The translations under genes and the position numbers were made by a program. From the NCBI GenBank assembly GCA_036877525.1, contig JAZGTH010000002.1, positions 10,400,501-10,464,500 on the forward strand: a stretch of DNA of 64,000 nucleotides. Reading direction: 5' to 3'. The stretch is from Chromobotia macracanthus. Its lineage: Eukaryota; Chordata; Actinopteri; Cypriniformes; Botiidae. Position 1 is the stretch's first letter. Each line of letters starts with the position of its first letter. The notes under the pieces are model-generated. The model was not told the origin of the DNA, did no database searches, and worked only from the letters and a program-made list of their open reading frames with translations. Shown piece by piece: positions 12,377 through 25,099 of the stretch.

Positions 12377-13237
12377 TTGAATCTCTCATCTTGAAGTAAT
12401 CCAAGTTATCACAAGCGTCTTGGCAGCTAATGCTGTAGATAGTTGCATTTAGTTAGTTGTGTTTTGAAACTTTTGATTGTTTTTTTTTTTTTCTGTGAGA
12501 CAGACTGATTCTAATACTTAGGCTGTCATTTTCTATAATATAGATGGTGACCAATGGTAGTCAAGTGATTTATTGTTTGACACTTTATTGTGTTACGGTT
12601 AGTTTGAATATGCATTGGTTTGGTGGAAAGTGTCTGCGAAGTAGTAATTTGTTTGATTTGAATAACTTGAATAATTATAAAACTTTTGAATAATTATATA
12701 AAATAGATAGTGATATATGAACCTAGTAAGCTGCCTACACAAGAAGCATGTTAAGGCATAGTAGGCAACTTAATTATGCTGCCTTCTAAGATACCTGGTT
12801 TCGGGCAAATTCAAAGGCAGCCTTGCATGTACTATTTACAGAAAAGGCAATCCCATAATACATTGCGGCAGTGTAAGCAGGAGGTTGTGAGGCAGCTCTC
12901 TAGTTTCCCGACTGTTTTAAAGACAGTGCTCTGTATGCTTGTGTGGTTGTGTTTGGAGCTGTGTGTGCATCTGTGAAGCCTGTCAGCAGTCTGTATTTGT
13001 GTGTGTGTGGAGGCTAGACCCCAGTAACCATGTTTGACAGATGCACTCATGCGCTTGCAATTATTTACACACTGCAGACACACCGCTTTGGTCATCCCTG
13101 GAATAGAGAGAGAGAGAGAGAAAGAAACTAAAGATGAGGAAGAAGAAGAGGAAAATGGAAGTGGTGAAAATGAATATCAGTGTCGCTTTCGATGACTTTT
13201 GACAATGACAAACGTTTCTTTTCTGATCCTCTTATAG

Positions 13238-13240
<3 letters not shown>

Positions 13241-13336
<96 letters not shown>

Positions 13337-13398
13337 TGGGGGTGTGTGTGTGTGTGTGGGTGTGTGTGGTGGGTGTGTGTGGTGGGTGTGTGTGTGTC
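13241..13398. repeat. (GT)n microsatellite, long
   Basis: Nearly pure GT for about 90 bp, then GT with GGTG interruptions. It gives rise to false Cys-Val and His-Thr open frames on both strands. Confidence 0.97.
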
Positions 13399-15490
13399 CT
13401 GTGAGTTGTACACCCTTCACTATTGTCTGGATGTCCTGAGCACACAGCTTCAAAATCTATTGAATATTATTCACATAGATGCACACACTCACACCTTCCA
13501 CACAAACGCAGTTTTAATTGTGTTTCCTAAACCTCTCAGGTTCTATCACCTTCCCTGCGGTGTCAGTGGAATGTTAGAGGAGCTGTTTTAGCAGAGCTAA
13601 AATCAGCTTGTAGGACGTCACTTGTTGTCATGTTCAAGTGAGCCTTTATTTGTCGTTTCTGCTGTATTTGTCGTAATATGGAAGTTGTCATAATATGGAA
13701 TCATTACAGCACTTTGCAGACACTGTAGAACGGTATTAAAATCTGCATACTGCTTTTAATTCTGTCTCAAATGAGTTCAGCCCGAACCCTTTATGTAAAG
13801 GCTATATTCAGTTAGGGCTGTCACAAAATACCAGTATTGTAATGTTAATAACCTAACCATGATTATTGATAATAATGTTATCAATAGTTTGTTAATACTA
13901 CATATATATAATATCATAAATAATTCAGCACTAGAATATGATTGACACTCCAGCACAATAGGTGGTGCTATTGGACCCATTTTACATTTTGCCACAATGG
14001 TTACAAACACTCTCTCTGTCTTCCTACACTCATATTTTGAGTGTGATTCATTGGCCAAAAAGAGAAAACAAAATAAATGAAATTAAAGGTGATTCTTACT
14101 GAAAACATTTATTTAAAATTTCTATAGCTATAACCATTACTGTGATTCTTTTAGTCACATGAACACGGTATCACTGTGTAGTAATACCATGACAGCCCTA
14201 TATTCAAGCTTTGTTTTGTATGTAATATTAGCTATATTGTTTTTTGCATGTACTGGTAGTTTCTATTGACAGTGTAGTTTGATGTTTGTAGTGTCATGTC
14301 ACATGACCTCTACAGAGTGTCATTTCACATGATCTCTGCTGTTCAAGGTTGTAACTAGAATAAACAAAAAAAAGCAGTTTTAATAACGTTGTTAGTGATG
14401 GCCCTCTGAGGAATTAAAGTAGCAACTGTAGTTATTGCTGCTGTTCCGTACACTGTTCTGCTGCGTCCCAAATTGTATTTGGTTTACAAGTGTGAAACAC
14501 ATATTGATTCTAACCTTAAATATGCATTTATCAGCACCTCAGTATTAGGTTTACATCGCTGTGATTTCTTTATAAAGGACTGTTTTTTTTTTTTTAAAGA
14601 ATCAGATTGTGGAAACCTATACAAATATGTATTGTGTAATATGTTTAAAAAAAGTTTGTTTTAAAATTTTATGAGTTGGACATTTCTAATCTTTATAGTC
14701 TCAAAAGTTTTAGTCCTCATCAAAGGTTCACAGGACCTCTGAAGCTCAGAGGGAACATGCATGTAATTAATCTTTATAAAACAGAAAGAAAACAAAAGTA
14801 ATGAGCTATCCAAGCGGGTTAAAGATTCACACCAGACGTTCAGTCCTTAGACAAACCGGTTACCTTTGATTGACAAGCAGCGTAAAGTAAAAAGAAAAGC
14901 TCCAAGACTGAAATATCATGATGGACGGAATGGTGAAAAAGCGAAAATAAATGGTGGTATAGAGATGAGATGAGGAGGTGAAGACAAGGGGAGAGAAAGG
15001 GAAATATTCATCAAAATCTGTGCTCTGTCTCATCCTAACGCCTGACGTCACTCTCTGCAGCTCTGAGGTGATAATTCACATGTGATAGCAGTTGACAGCA
15101 GGCTCTAATTGGCCCTCATGTGGGCGGCTGACCTTTAGAAAGTGTGACTCTCAATGCATCGCCATCACGATATTGTTGATGCTCTGAACACATCTCACTC
15201 AGTGACAGATCCTTGAAACAGCCGAACTGTCAGAGGTGTGTGTTTGTGGGGAGGTGAGGAGAACATGAAATGTGAGGAGATTGTTGTTTTAAACAACAGC
15301 GATCCCCATGGAGTGAAGTTTTAGCAGATTTGCTGCAGGTGTTCAGCACGCCCTTTAGCTGGGACTATATTTGCATTTTTGCTTGTTTAAATTCATGTTT
15401 ATTTAACACTATGTGAAACATTGATTTAGCTTATTGATTAAGCTTATTGTACCTCACAAGCTGTGTACAGTTATTGTATATAACAAAACA

Positions 15491-15600
15491 TTAATGCATT
15501 TGACAGACACTTTTATTTAAAGCTGATGTTTCAACAGTCCATACTTTGCTTGGGAATGGAACCCATGACCTTGCTATCGCCATGTTCCTCCAGTTCTACA
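15491..15600 (-). mobile_element. Degraded SINE, minus strand
   Basis: Tail-like ttaatgcatttgacagacac ttttatttaaagctga, then ggaatggaacccatgacctt, a B-box-like block in reverse. The head is lost. Confidence 0.55.
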
Positions 15601-16197
15601 GAAACAGCTATTCAGTTTGACTGAGAGGTTTTCTATTATCTAAAGAACTTGCTGTGCACAGTAAGACTGAATATAATTCAGCTGCCTGAAAAGACCTTCT
15701 CAACAATGAGCAGTGCTCAACAAAATGGCTGTAAAAATCAGTAAATAAAATGTGAAGACACCTAGTCACATAATGAAAATGATTATTTCTGTTTATCAAC
15801 CCCCTCCTTCAATGTAAGCCACTGCTTTTAACAGTGTTGTTCCACTAAACATTTTTTCTCTGACCTTTGTACCAGTTCGAGCAGTTACTTACACTTTCGG
15901 GAAACTTGGTGTTAGCTGAATCTACCAGTCTTGAATTTTCTGGTTAATCCCTTTCTGAGCTTCTGTAAACCGTTTACAGGTGTTTTGGGTGTTTTTGATT
16001 GGCTGTACGTTAGCGGCTGTTCGTCGGAGGTTCAACCTTTTTGTCACCTTTGTTCTGAAACATTTTTGTGTTTGGCAAGTGCGTTCGTATATTTTGTGTA
16101 CATCTGTGCGCTTGTGTTTTTGTTGATGTACTGCTTAGCAGAGGGCAGTGATTAGCATCATCAATGAGAGGTGTTTGTCATGTACAACAATTGAAAG

Positions 16198-16198
<1 letters not shown>

Positions 16199-16236
<38 letters not shown>

Positions 16237-16259
16237 TGTGTGTGTGTGAGTGTGTGTGT

Positions 16260-16299
<40 letters not shown>

Positions 16300-16312
16300 T
16301 GTGAGTGTGAGT
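16199..16312. repeat. (GT)n microsatellite with GAGT interruptions
   Basis: GT repeat broken at intervals by gagt. Again the source of false open frames. Confidence 0.96.
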
Positions 16313-18385
16313 GGGAGGATGAGGATAATATGCTAATGATATTGCTGTTACACTTCCTGCATGACTCATCGCAGTGTGAGCCAGCACATTCTCCCAGTGT
16401 GGGCACACGCACACACTCACAATCTCTTTAAAAGCCCCAGATATGATATATAACTGCATTCATTCCTTTACTGAAGGCACGCCGGGATGCTCTTTCGTAC
16501 TGTTGGCAAAAAAACAAAACCAAAGACGAGCAAGCTGATCGCAGATTGTACGTTCCTATGGAAAAAAGATGTCTAAACTCAAACACAGCCTGAAATTTAT
16601 ACAAATCGTAATCCTAGCCGTTAGCCATACTGAAAACCACACCGAACATCTAATAAAAAACCTGATACATAATAATCAAAACACCCTTAAGCTATCACAG
16701 GTAGGAGTAGGACTCTTCTAAAAGTGTTAAAAATCAGGGATATAAAGATTAGACAAACACGGCCTCATTCAAGCTATGCGAGTTTAGTATGCAGTACTTT
16801 TATTGTAACCTGCAGGTGTAAAGATTATACCCCACTTGGTCCTGGCACTCAACACAGTTGCATTGGTGTTAACAAAGGATCCCTGCGTCTGTATGCCATG
16901 AGCCATGTTCTTCTCAACGCTCTGATTGGCTGAATTTCATGGTCATTCATTCTAAGTCACGCTGTTTCTAACCCCTTTTTCCAGCATTTCTGATGGAGAG
17001 GTACTTAAGGGTAATATGTAATGCATGGCTTCACAAAATCTCATTTTATCACCCTAATGCTAATTCAAGCATTCTGTAGTAGTGTTTCCTGACATATTTT
17101 ATGGTATGTGACCCAGCAACCCACCAGTAGGGCTCAAATTCAGCTTCATAGACACCAAACTAGAAACATTTTCCTCCTAGATGATGTTACACTGGATAAA
17201 AAATGGCAGAAAATGCTTCCATAGCCCTAAGCAGTATCTATGGAAGTCCTAGAGTCTTGGGGATTGACTCTGTTGGCTTGGACCAGTAAGCAAGCTCCCA
17301 GAATGTCATATTATCCTGGCAGCAGATTTTAAATGGGTGAAGCACTACACACAATTTCTTCAGCAAAGGTAAAGAAATAGTTTTTGTTCTGCTGTCTGAA
17401 ATGTGTGATTTTGCTGTTGGTTTCAGGCAGTCCTTTTCAGATTTTCGGCCCTGTTATCAAAGGTGCACAAAGTTATTTTTTTTTAAATAATTTGGTTGGC
17501 TGATACAGCATCATACTACAAATTTGTGGTGCCAGTGACTGTGATTGTAGAAATACCCAGTTTGCAGATGTATTGGTCAACCAGAATTAATTCTGTGATC
17601 AGAAGTGTACTGAAATAGGAGGTTTAGAAAGATACTTTTAGTAGTATTTGGCTGCAGGGGCCACCATTATGAAGAATAAAACAGCTTTTTTGACACTGTT
17701 AGTCTTCAGTATTGTGCATCATTTTTAAACATATTTGCCAAAAGAACTACAATAGTCAGTTTTTTTGTGTGAAATGCTAAGTGGGAAAAATGACTTATTG
17801 CATCTTTAAGGGTTAAACGTGACTGTCTCTTTGTTCTTAAGGCTTTCACGCCTCATATTAGTTATGTCGCTGATTATACTGTAGATAATTTCCCCTTTAC
17901 TCCAGGCAAGTCATTTGTCAATAAATCTCAATACATTTTATTGCAAATTGTATGAACTCATTAAATGTCTATTATGTGGGTTGAGCTGTGATACAGATTC
18001 AAATTAATATAAGGCAGTTTGTCTTTGTACAGTGACTTACCCTTGAGTTTTTCCGACCACATCGTCATCTCACAAAAGTCGATGACCCTTTCATTATTCT
18101 GAAAGAACTGAGGACTTGCTGACCAAAGAGCTCTTTTGTGTCAGTTATGCAAATTACTCATGCCCCCCAACTCAGTGATTGTAGTTTAACTCATAGTTGT
18201 ACAGTAATGTAATTGATTATCGATTAGTTTTGTTTCATTTGCATTGTTTTTTGTGGTTTAGTGTCATGAGACCGGACAGACACCTTGATTATTTAGATAC
18301 ATTTCTGTGTCATTTTTTATTTAGTGCATGTATTCATTAATAAAATGAATACTAATTATTTAAGTATAATTTATATTAATGTAAT

Positions 18386-18405
18386 GTTGTGTGTGTGTGT
18401 GTGTG

Positions 18406-18438
<33 letters not shown>
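18386..18438. repeat. Compound (GT)n(AT)n microsatellite
   Basis: GT repeat passing into a pure AT repeat. Confidence 0.95.
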
Positions 18439-18441
<3 letters not shown>

Positions 18442-21144
18442 CCCTCATTGGATGAAACAAAGCACCTTCTTTTTCAAATGGTCAACTTAAATTTACATAA
18501 AAAACGTTGAATCCATTGAGCCTGCAGTCAAGTTTCTGTCTTTTTATGCCCCCCTGAAATAAGCGACACTGTCTATTCATTTCAGCTGCTCACTACAGAG
18601 AACTAACCTTCAAAAACCAATTTTATTTTTCATAAAAAACCCGTCTTCAATTCTTTTTGTCTGAATGGGATGATGACCCCACCCCCCCAGAGCTTGTCTC
18701 TTCTTGCCGCCATTATTCTGTATTTGGTTTAAATGACCTTCCCAATCACTCGCCTGCACCAGATTGTTCAGCACAACGCCGTTTCTATAAAATCAATTTG
18801 TCGGCTTGCTTCTTCGGCCTCTGTAGCTTTTGTTAGAGGTATTGTTAGTAGTTTGTTCGTATTGCTGACAGTTAATCGTGAGTATTTTCAAAGTGAAATA
18901 GCTACTCGCAAAAGTCTCATTCTTTATGTGATCACTTTTGCTTCGACGTTTGTTTAAAAAAGTGACAGTCTTAAGGTAAAATAAGAGGAGACTCAATTGT
19001 CATTTTATGGCGTGACATTGTGATCCAACCCACACATGCATGAGTTAAATAAGTGATGTTCTTTTAGAAAGAATTGAAGTCTTTTATGAAGGTTCAAACA
19101 CGACTGTTTCTATTTTTAAGTCTTCTGTTCTGATTTCACCGTCAAAAAACATCAAAGGCATTTTGGTTTGAGGCTGATTTTGCTGCGTGTGATGCCAATG
19201 GGAGCACGTCTATTCCCTGCAAACTAAAATCCAAATAATAAATAAAGAAATAAACACAGAACTCATGGAGCGAAGGGACTTAGCCAGCTCTTTCAAACTT
19301 GATCTTCTGAACAGAAATGCATGAGTGTGAGACAACCGCGCAAACAGATGCAAAATAGAAACAGACATTATGTTTTTTTTTTATTTCTTTTGACACAGTC
19401 TTAGTCCGTTCGCTAGAATAAACTTTTGCCTGTTCCATATAAGCCTCTCATCTTTTTTTGTGCATTTGTTCAATTCACTGTAATGTTCCTTTATCCTTGT
19501 CGCTGTGGCAGCGGCCTCATCTGTCAGAGGGCCTGTTGTTGCGGCCGCAGGGCCAGATGATGCGTGACCCCCAGAGTCCAGATATTTCACAGATGAGAAA
19601 CAGAGGCCGTTGATAGAGGATGAGCTTTGTCATTACTCTGAGATACACGGTGCTGCGTTCATCACTCAGAGAAGATCCTCTCTCTCTTCTTCTCTCTCTC
19701 GCTCACTCTCTCTGCTCTGTGACGCTAGAAATGGGGTATGATTTAACTGCAGGCCATTTCATTGTTCCCTTTAAGCTTCTTAGCTCTAAAATATTCATAT
19801 TTTGGGCACAGGAACTGAAATCTGTGACAGCATGGAGAACAGATGAGACGGAGAGGGTGAGAGAAAAGAGGAAAGAGTATGAAACAGAAATAAGATATTT
19901 CTGTAGCCGATGTGTTAAGATAAGCTACAGACAGGCTCGTTTTCCGTGCTTATCTGTTTCGCTTCATCCTTCTCTGCTTCTCCGATCTATTTCTGTGCTT
20001 TCCATCCATCCGTCACCTGTAATGCAGTATATACTCTAGACTTCTGCCTTCTTGTGTTTAAAGTGAAGAAGGTTGTTGGGTTACACGTCAAAGCATATTG
20101 TACTAATTATACATCATTATATTGTTAACGCTTTGCAGCGAGCTGGTGTTGTTGTGCTTCTGACACGTGTATATCACTCGTGTTGTTGTCTGGGGAGTAA
20201 ATTGGCAGTGGTATGCGCACACACACAACACACACACACAGTTGTTTGACTATAGTAATGACATCTCATAGTCTCCCAGTGTCTTAATACCGGGCTAATG
20301 ATATTTTCTATCAGTTATTTTCTAACTCTAACCCTCTTTTGCTGACTTTTGGGACTTTTGTCCCCAAAATATGGTTAAGTAACCCCCCACACACATTTGT
20401 TTTACTACCCTAACTGTCTTTATTTTTATAATTTTAAAAATGTGGCTATCATTTGTATAGTCAAAAATGTACTTAGACACACACACAGGTCATTAGATAA
20501 GAGTTAAGCCATGGTGACATACTGTAATTGTTTCATCACAGAGTGGTTAATGTCTCTTGGTGATTTGGTTTTCAGTGGAAACGAGTGACACGGATGTCAG
20601 ATGAAACATTTATTGCTTTTAGTGACAGGGAAATGGTAATATGTTCCACGTAATCTCTGTGCTGTGTAAATTGGGGCTGTTACAGTAAATCCCACATTAA
20701 CTTGCCGTCTTTTTGAGTCTGTGAGCTGTCTCAGCCATCATTCACAATGACATACTCAAACACAGCGCTGGGCCATGTCACCCTGAGGCCTTTGTGTAAC
20801 AGGTATTTGCTGACAACAGGCACATCACTACCTGATTTAATTACTTAATTATCTCCCTCGACCGAATCCACTTTTGTTCTCAAAAACAGGCATGAAATAA
20901 ATAATTGCTGAACACACAGTCTCGGCGGAGCTCTGTGTCCTCTACACAACACAGTCTTTCCCTGCCTGTTGCACTGCAATGTTTCACAATACTCTCCAGT
21001 TAATTGGGCCTCAGAAACACAGTTTTGTCATGTTGCCCACAGGTGATCTGACACCAAAATGAAGGTCTTAGAAGACATAGAAAATCACTGTGCCTCACAG
21101 GGCTCTAACCAACCTTGGTATTGAAGGGGGGCAATGTGTGTGGT

Positions 21145-21424
21145 TTAAAGGTGCAATAAGCGATTTCTGAGAACTTGATGTCAGTTGTGTTTGTGTGTGT
21201 TGAAGAGAATATTTCGCTTCGACCTAGCTGTGCCAATACGAAGTGGATCAGACAGATCACCATAACACTCTTGTAGCCAATCAGCAATAGGGGGCGTATG
21301 CGTCAGCTGTTAATAATGACTTGTGTTGAATAGTGTTATTTTGAAGGCGGAGCAATGAAGGGAGGGGTATGTTTGTTTGGGTGTCGATTTCAACAGTGTC
21401 AGAAATTGTTTACTGCACCTTTAA
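21145..21424. mobile_element. Family C miniature inverted-repeat element
   Basis: TTAA at both ends (21145-21148 and 21421-21424). The terminal repeats AGGTGCAATAAGCGATTTCT and its partner match at 19 of 22 positions. Single copy in the window, no coding capacity. Confidence 0.82.
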
Positions 21425-22221
21425 CAGAAGGTATAGCGTGTAAAGCTAAGGGCATTATTTTAGTTTACCTGCAAAATAACATGTTACAGTAAGTCATTTA
21501 GTTACAGTGTGTTTATTGGTATAGACTGAAACACGCTGAATTAAAATACCTCTCAAGTCATCAGCTGGTACTCGTTCACATCTATGGCACACCAAGAACC
21601 CATCACACTCGTAAAAACGAGCAGATCTGACCTGTTAAGCCAAACTCAGCACGATATTGCATTACATCCACTTAAAGAAGGATTTAGAGGTGCTCTCGTG
21701 GCGGCTGCAGCGGCTGGATGATTCACCACGTAAAGTGGGATACACGCGGACCGCCTCTTCCAGGCCTGCATATAAAACAGAGCACAATTGATATGCTAAT
21801 TGAAGGAGCGGTGAGTGGGCGGCATGTACAGATAGATGCGACTCTCACCCTGAGGAGCAGCGTGAGAGAAAAGCTCTTAGTCCCGTACTTTCTCTTACAG
21901 ATCCTCCGTAATGCGGCAATTAATAACATCTGACTGCTCCTGCCACATCGACTCGGGACCGATGCATCTTCCAAACACCAGGTGTCTGCCAGGAGTCTTC
22001 AGAAAATGGCAGCAGGCTGTGGTTTAATTGATGTGTTATTGTAAACATGTCTGGACACTGACTAACAGAGACAGCTGCTGGCTAAAGAGGGAGACTCTGA
22101 GTTACACCCCCAATTTTTAGCATCTGCTGACAGTGTCCGGTGATCTGGATAACGGATAGCCATGATGCTTTGTTATGTGACAAAAAGGGACACCTTTTTT
22201 TTAATTTATCAATTTTTTTCC

Positions 22222-22385
22222 AGTCCGAATGCAATGATAGGATGCCCTACTTGACTGTCAAACTGTATTTGAATACATCTGCACACTTTTGGAGGAGGCG
22301 TGGCTTGGAAAGCACTCTAAAGGGAGGGCGGGAGCTTACGCTTTAAAAGCAAGCTTGCTATTGGTAGTCTCTCAGAAATTGGACA
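22222..22385 (+). mobile_element. Family B element, copy 1 (partial)
   Basis: Shares the block from cagtccgaatgcaatgat to ggaggaggcgtggctt and gcttgctattg with the copy at 41140. The left terminus and most of the right terminal repeat are not recognisable. Confidence 0.6.
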
Positions 22386-23607
22386 TTAAAAGTAACTTAA
22401 AGTAACTTAGTGACATTGCGTAACTCAAAAACAAATATTTTGCCATGCTACATGACTGCATGCACAAAATAGCTTGTTTCTAATCATATTATATTTTGAA
22501 GGAAGCTTTACAGCTGTGCCTGTGATCAGTTGCTCTCGCTTGCAGTGTTCTTTCTCAAGCAGCTTTTTGAAGTCTGATTCATTTCAGTAAGGATGTTCAT
22601 TTGAATGATTCATGTAAATGAACTGGCTCAAAAAATGTGATTCAAGTCCCAATACAAAAGTATCTGTTCAGCATCTTACATCTTATGTTATTGCACTGAA
22701 TATTTAGTTAAATGCTTCTATTTGTCTGCACTTTGTTGTCTACTCTGATTCAAATTACAATGTTTCTCATCGCGTTAGTTGTATTTAGTGTAAAATCAGT
22801 TCAGGTTTAATGTTATCACCCTAATTGATATCCTTACTTTTTGCTTAGAAAAGAGTAGGTTGCAATTACTTCTTAAAAGGGTAGCTTTAAAGTAGTTTAA
22901 CTACTTTAAAACCATAGCTTCCTGAATTACTCATGCAGTAATTTAAAGTAGTAGAAAAGTGAAAATACTGTACAAAACAACACCCAGAATATATCTGTTG
23001 TTTCAAATGCTGTTATGTAAAGTGGGATTTTGGACAAGTGAGACTTTACTGCAGGCAGAGATATCCAGCACAACGCGACAAAAATAGAACCCTAGCCTCC
23101 GACAAAATGGCTTAGCATGCATCGCTTTATCGCATTCCGCCTGATTGGGGCACGTTGCTACATCGAAGCAGCAGTTAAAACTGTGAAAATAAATGGAATC
23201 TTAATATGTCCTTCGAGACTTTCTTTGGTTTCCAGTAAGTCACTACAGTAAATCAGTCCATTCCGGTTCCTGTATCTTTTTTTATTTCCTGCAAGTGCCA
23301 CACTCTCTACTTACCAGAGAAACGCCATTCAGATTCAACCCGAGGAAAGAAAGGATCAATAGAGCTTACATGGCCCTCTCACTTTCCCCCCACAGAGGAG
23401 TCAGAACAGTACGGGTCTCAGACACAATCCACATGTTCCAATCTCATATCTCCTCTGAGGATTAAACGTTAACAAGGCCTGCCAAACACAGAACCCCTCT
23501 GGCAAAGTGCACATAGAATTCTTTTCACATGTTTGTGTGTGTGTACAAATACATATTCCTGATCAGAACTGCTTTTGAATTCCCATCACGTGTGTGTGTG
23601 TGATCAG

Positions 23608-23801
23608 AACAGGGGTGTGGAAGGCCGCTCGGTTGTGGTGCAGGAGCGCAGGCTGCTGGTTGGGGTCCATAATGGCTGGGGATGGGTGGAGAAGCCTCAG
23701 GTGCTGGTGCTCGAGCGAGAGGCCGTGGGGAGCGGAGCGGCCGGGGCCCGGGGGGCTGGCGCAGGCGGCAGCTTCAGACAGACCTCCATGGAAAAAGTCA
23801 A
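23608..23801 (+). CDS. nphp4: nphp4 exon C (194 nt)
   Basis: Reads NRGVEGRSVVVQE, then RRLLVGVHNGWGWVEKPQV, LVLEREAV, a Gly/Ala-rich stretch, and SFRQTSMEKV plus two bases. Human NPHP4 has RRLRVGVHNGLGFVQRPQV here, a near-identical block, so identity is firm. The acceptor is gatcag at 23602-23607, preceded by (TG)n. The donor is AA|gtaggt at 23801/23802: the two bases AA join T of exon D to make Asn. The next GT, at 23806, would add an in-frame TAG. The GSGAAGARGAGAGG segment is very GC-rich and is not matched by human VALTRSASF; it looks like a local low-complexity expansion. Confidence 0.93.
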
Positions 23802-24066
23802 GTAGGTACTCTGCCCATCTGGATCTCTAATTTACAAGAACTCTGAGGTACATTGTCATATTGTAGCACTGAAGAGCTGAAATGTTGGTATTCCTCCATG
23901 TGTGAAATAAAATTCTAAATGAGTTTTGAATGTAAATCACAGTAAAATTTTGAAGTCATGCTGCCATTTACCATGAAAGGTGTGTTCATTTGCTTTGTTA
24001 CTCAGATATCCTGGATCTGTATTTTAAATAATCCCGAAGTCTGATAGCACTCTCTTACTGGGAGTA

Positions 24067-24461
24067 CAGGTTCACCCAAAAAATGAATATTCATAAAAAA
24101 TATTCATAAAAATAGTCCATACACCTTTCATAGTTCGCAAATCTATTTGTACATATACATTTTTCAGACTTTCCCATCAAGACCATTTTGGGTTTGTCAG
24201 TTTGACATTTATGACACCAAACACTTTTTCTTGTGTTTCTCATGTGTTTTAACTAAACAGTATGTTCCAGATGAATAAGTACATGTACAAGAACTATGAC
24301 AAAGGGCAAGATTTTTATCTTAAGTTTCCCATTAAAAAGCTGTCACGGCTCAGAGATTTTTTTTTTGTGGTCAAAGAAAAGAAAGTCATATGGTTTTGGA
24401 ATGACATGAGGGGCTAGTAAATGATGACAGAATTCAGATTTTTGGTGAACAGTTGCTTTAA
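24067..24461. mobile_element. Family D element, copy 2 (left end worn)
   Basis: Starts near caggttcacccaaaaaatga and ends ttttggtgaacagttgct then TTAA at 24458-24461. It is long because of internal divergence. Confidence 0.6.
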
Positions 24462-24763
24462 TGTAAAAACTCCACTGTCAGAAAGTTCCAGAATCCCTCC
24501 ATGTAGTCCCTCAGCCTAATGCCCCATCTGTCTGTTCTAGTGACTGTAGCTCTCAACTTCACACTAGTTCTTCTCCCTGGTGCTTACCCAGTAGAGATGT
24601 CCTCACGTTACCTCATTCCTTTTCATCATCTCCATCTCTTATTTAACACAATCCCTATCAAATATACATTTATGGTGATTACACACCTTTCCTCTGCAAA
24701 CAATGTTCCAGTACAGTTCTTTTACCAGAGTACAGCATCTCCCACGCTTATACACTTGCGTAT

Positions 24764-25099
24764 ACCCAGGTAATGAAAAGTTGTCAGAAAGTTCTCTCAT
24801 AGTTATGAAAAATGTTTTTGCAGTAACATTAGTAGAACCTTTTGTAACATTATATATCATATATATCACAAATGTTTTTAACGTAAGTTGTTACTGAAAC
24901 ATTTTAAAAGCATTACAGAATTTAAAAAAGTTAAAAATGTTCTTAAAACCAAACAATAACACTTATACCGTGTCTAAAAAACACTGGACATTTTGAACAT
25001 TCCCAGAACATTTAAAATAACATATTTAACTTCTGGTTACTTAATGGAAATGTTAGTGAAACATTCTTAGAACCTGAAATTGTTGTTTGGTAGGCAGGA
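24764..25099 (-). repeat. Family E interspersed repeat, copy 1
   Basis: Shares short blocks (gaacattcccagaacatt, ttaatggaaatgttagtg) in reverse with the copies at 32300 and 49351. Highly diverged, ends approximate. Confidence 0.5.

Larger units (their letters stand above)
10320..23607 (+). other. Intron between exons B and C (13.3 kb)
   Basis: No exon recognised. Contents: family D element (10388-10758), an 85-bp tRNA-like unit in three tandem copies (12152-12376), large (GT)n tracts (13241-13398 and 16199-16312), an SINE fragment (15491-15600), a (GT)n(AT)n tract (18386-18438), a family C element (21145-21424) and a partial family B element (about 22222-22385). A GC-richer block without a frame I recognise lies at about 21660-22010. 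The 3' end has a (TG)n run instead of a good pyrimidine tract. Confidence 0.85.

Noticed and set aside
13128..13591. Open frames of 64-116 codons over the GT repeat on both strands
   Set aside because: They are runs of Cys-Val or His-Thr from a microsatellite.
16161..16459. His-Thr-rich open frames
   Set aside because: Product of the (GT)n repeat at 16199-16312.
19620..20039. 139-codon open frame
   Set aside because: Composition is low-complexity Leu/Ser from a CT-rich stretch. No family recognised and no context.
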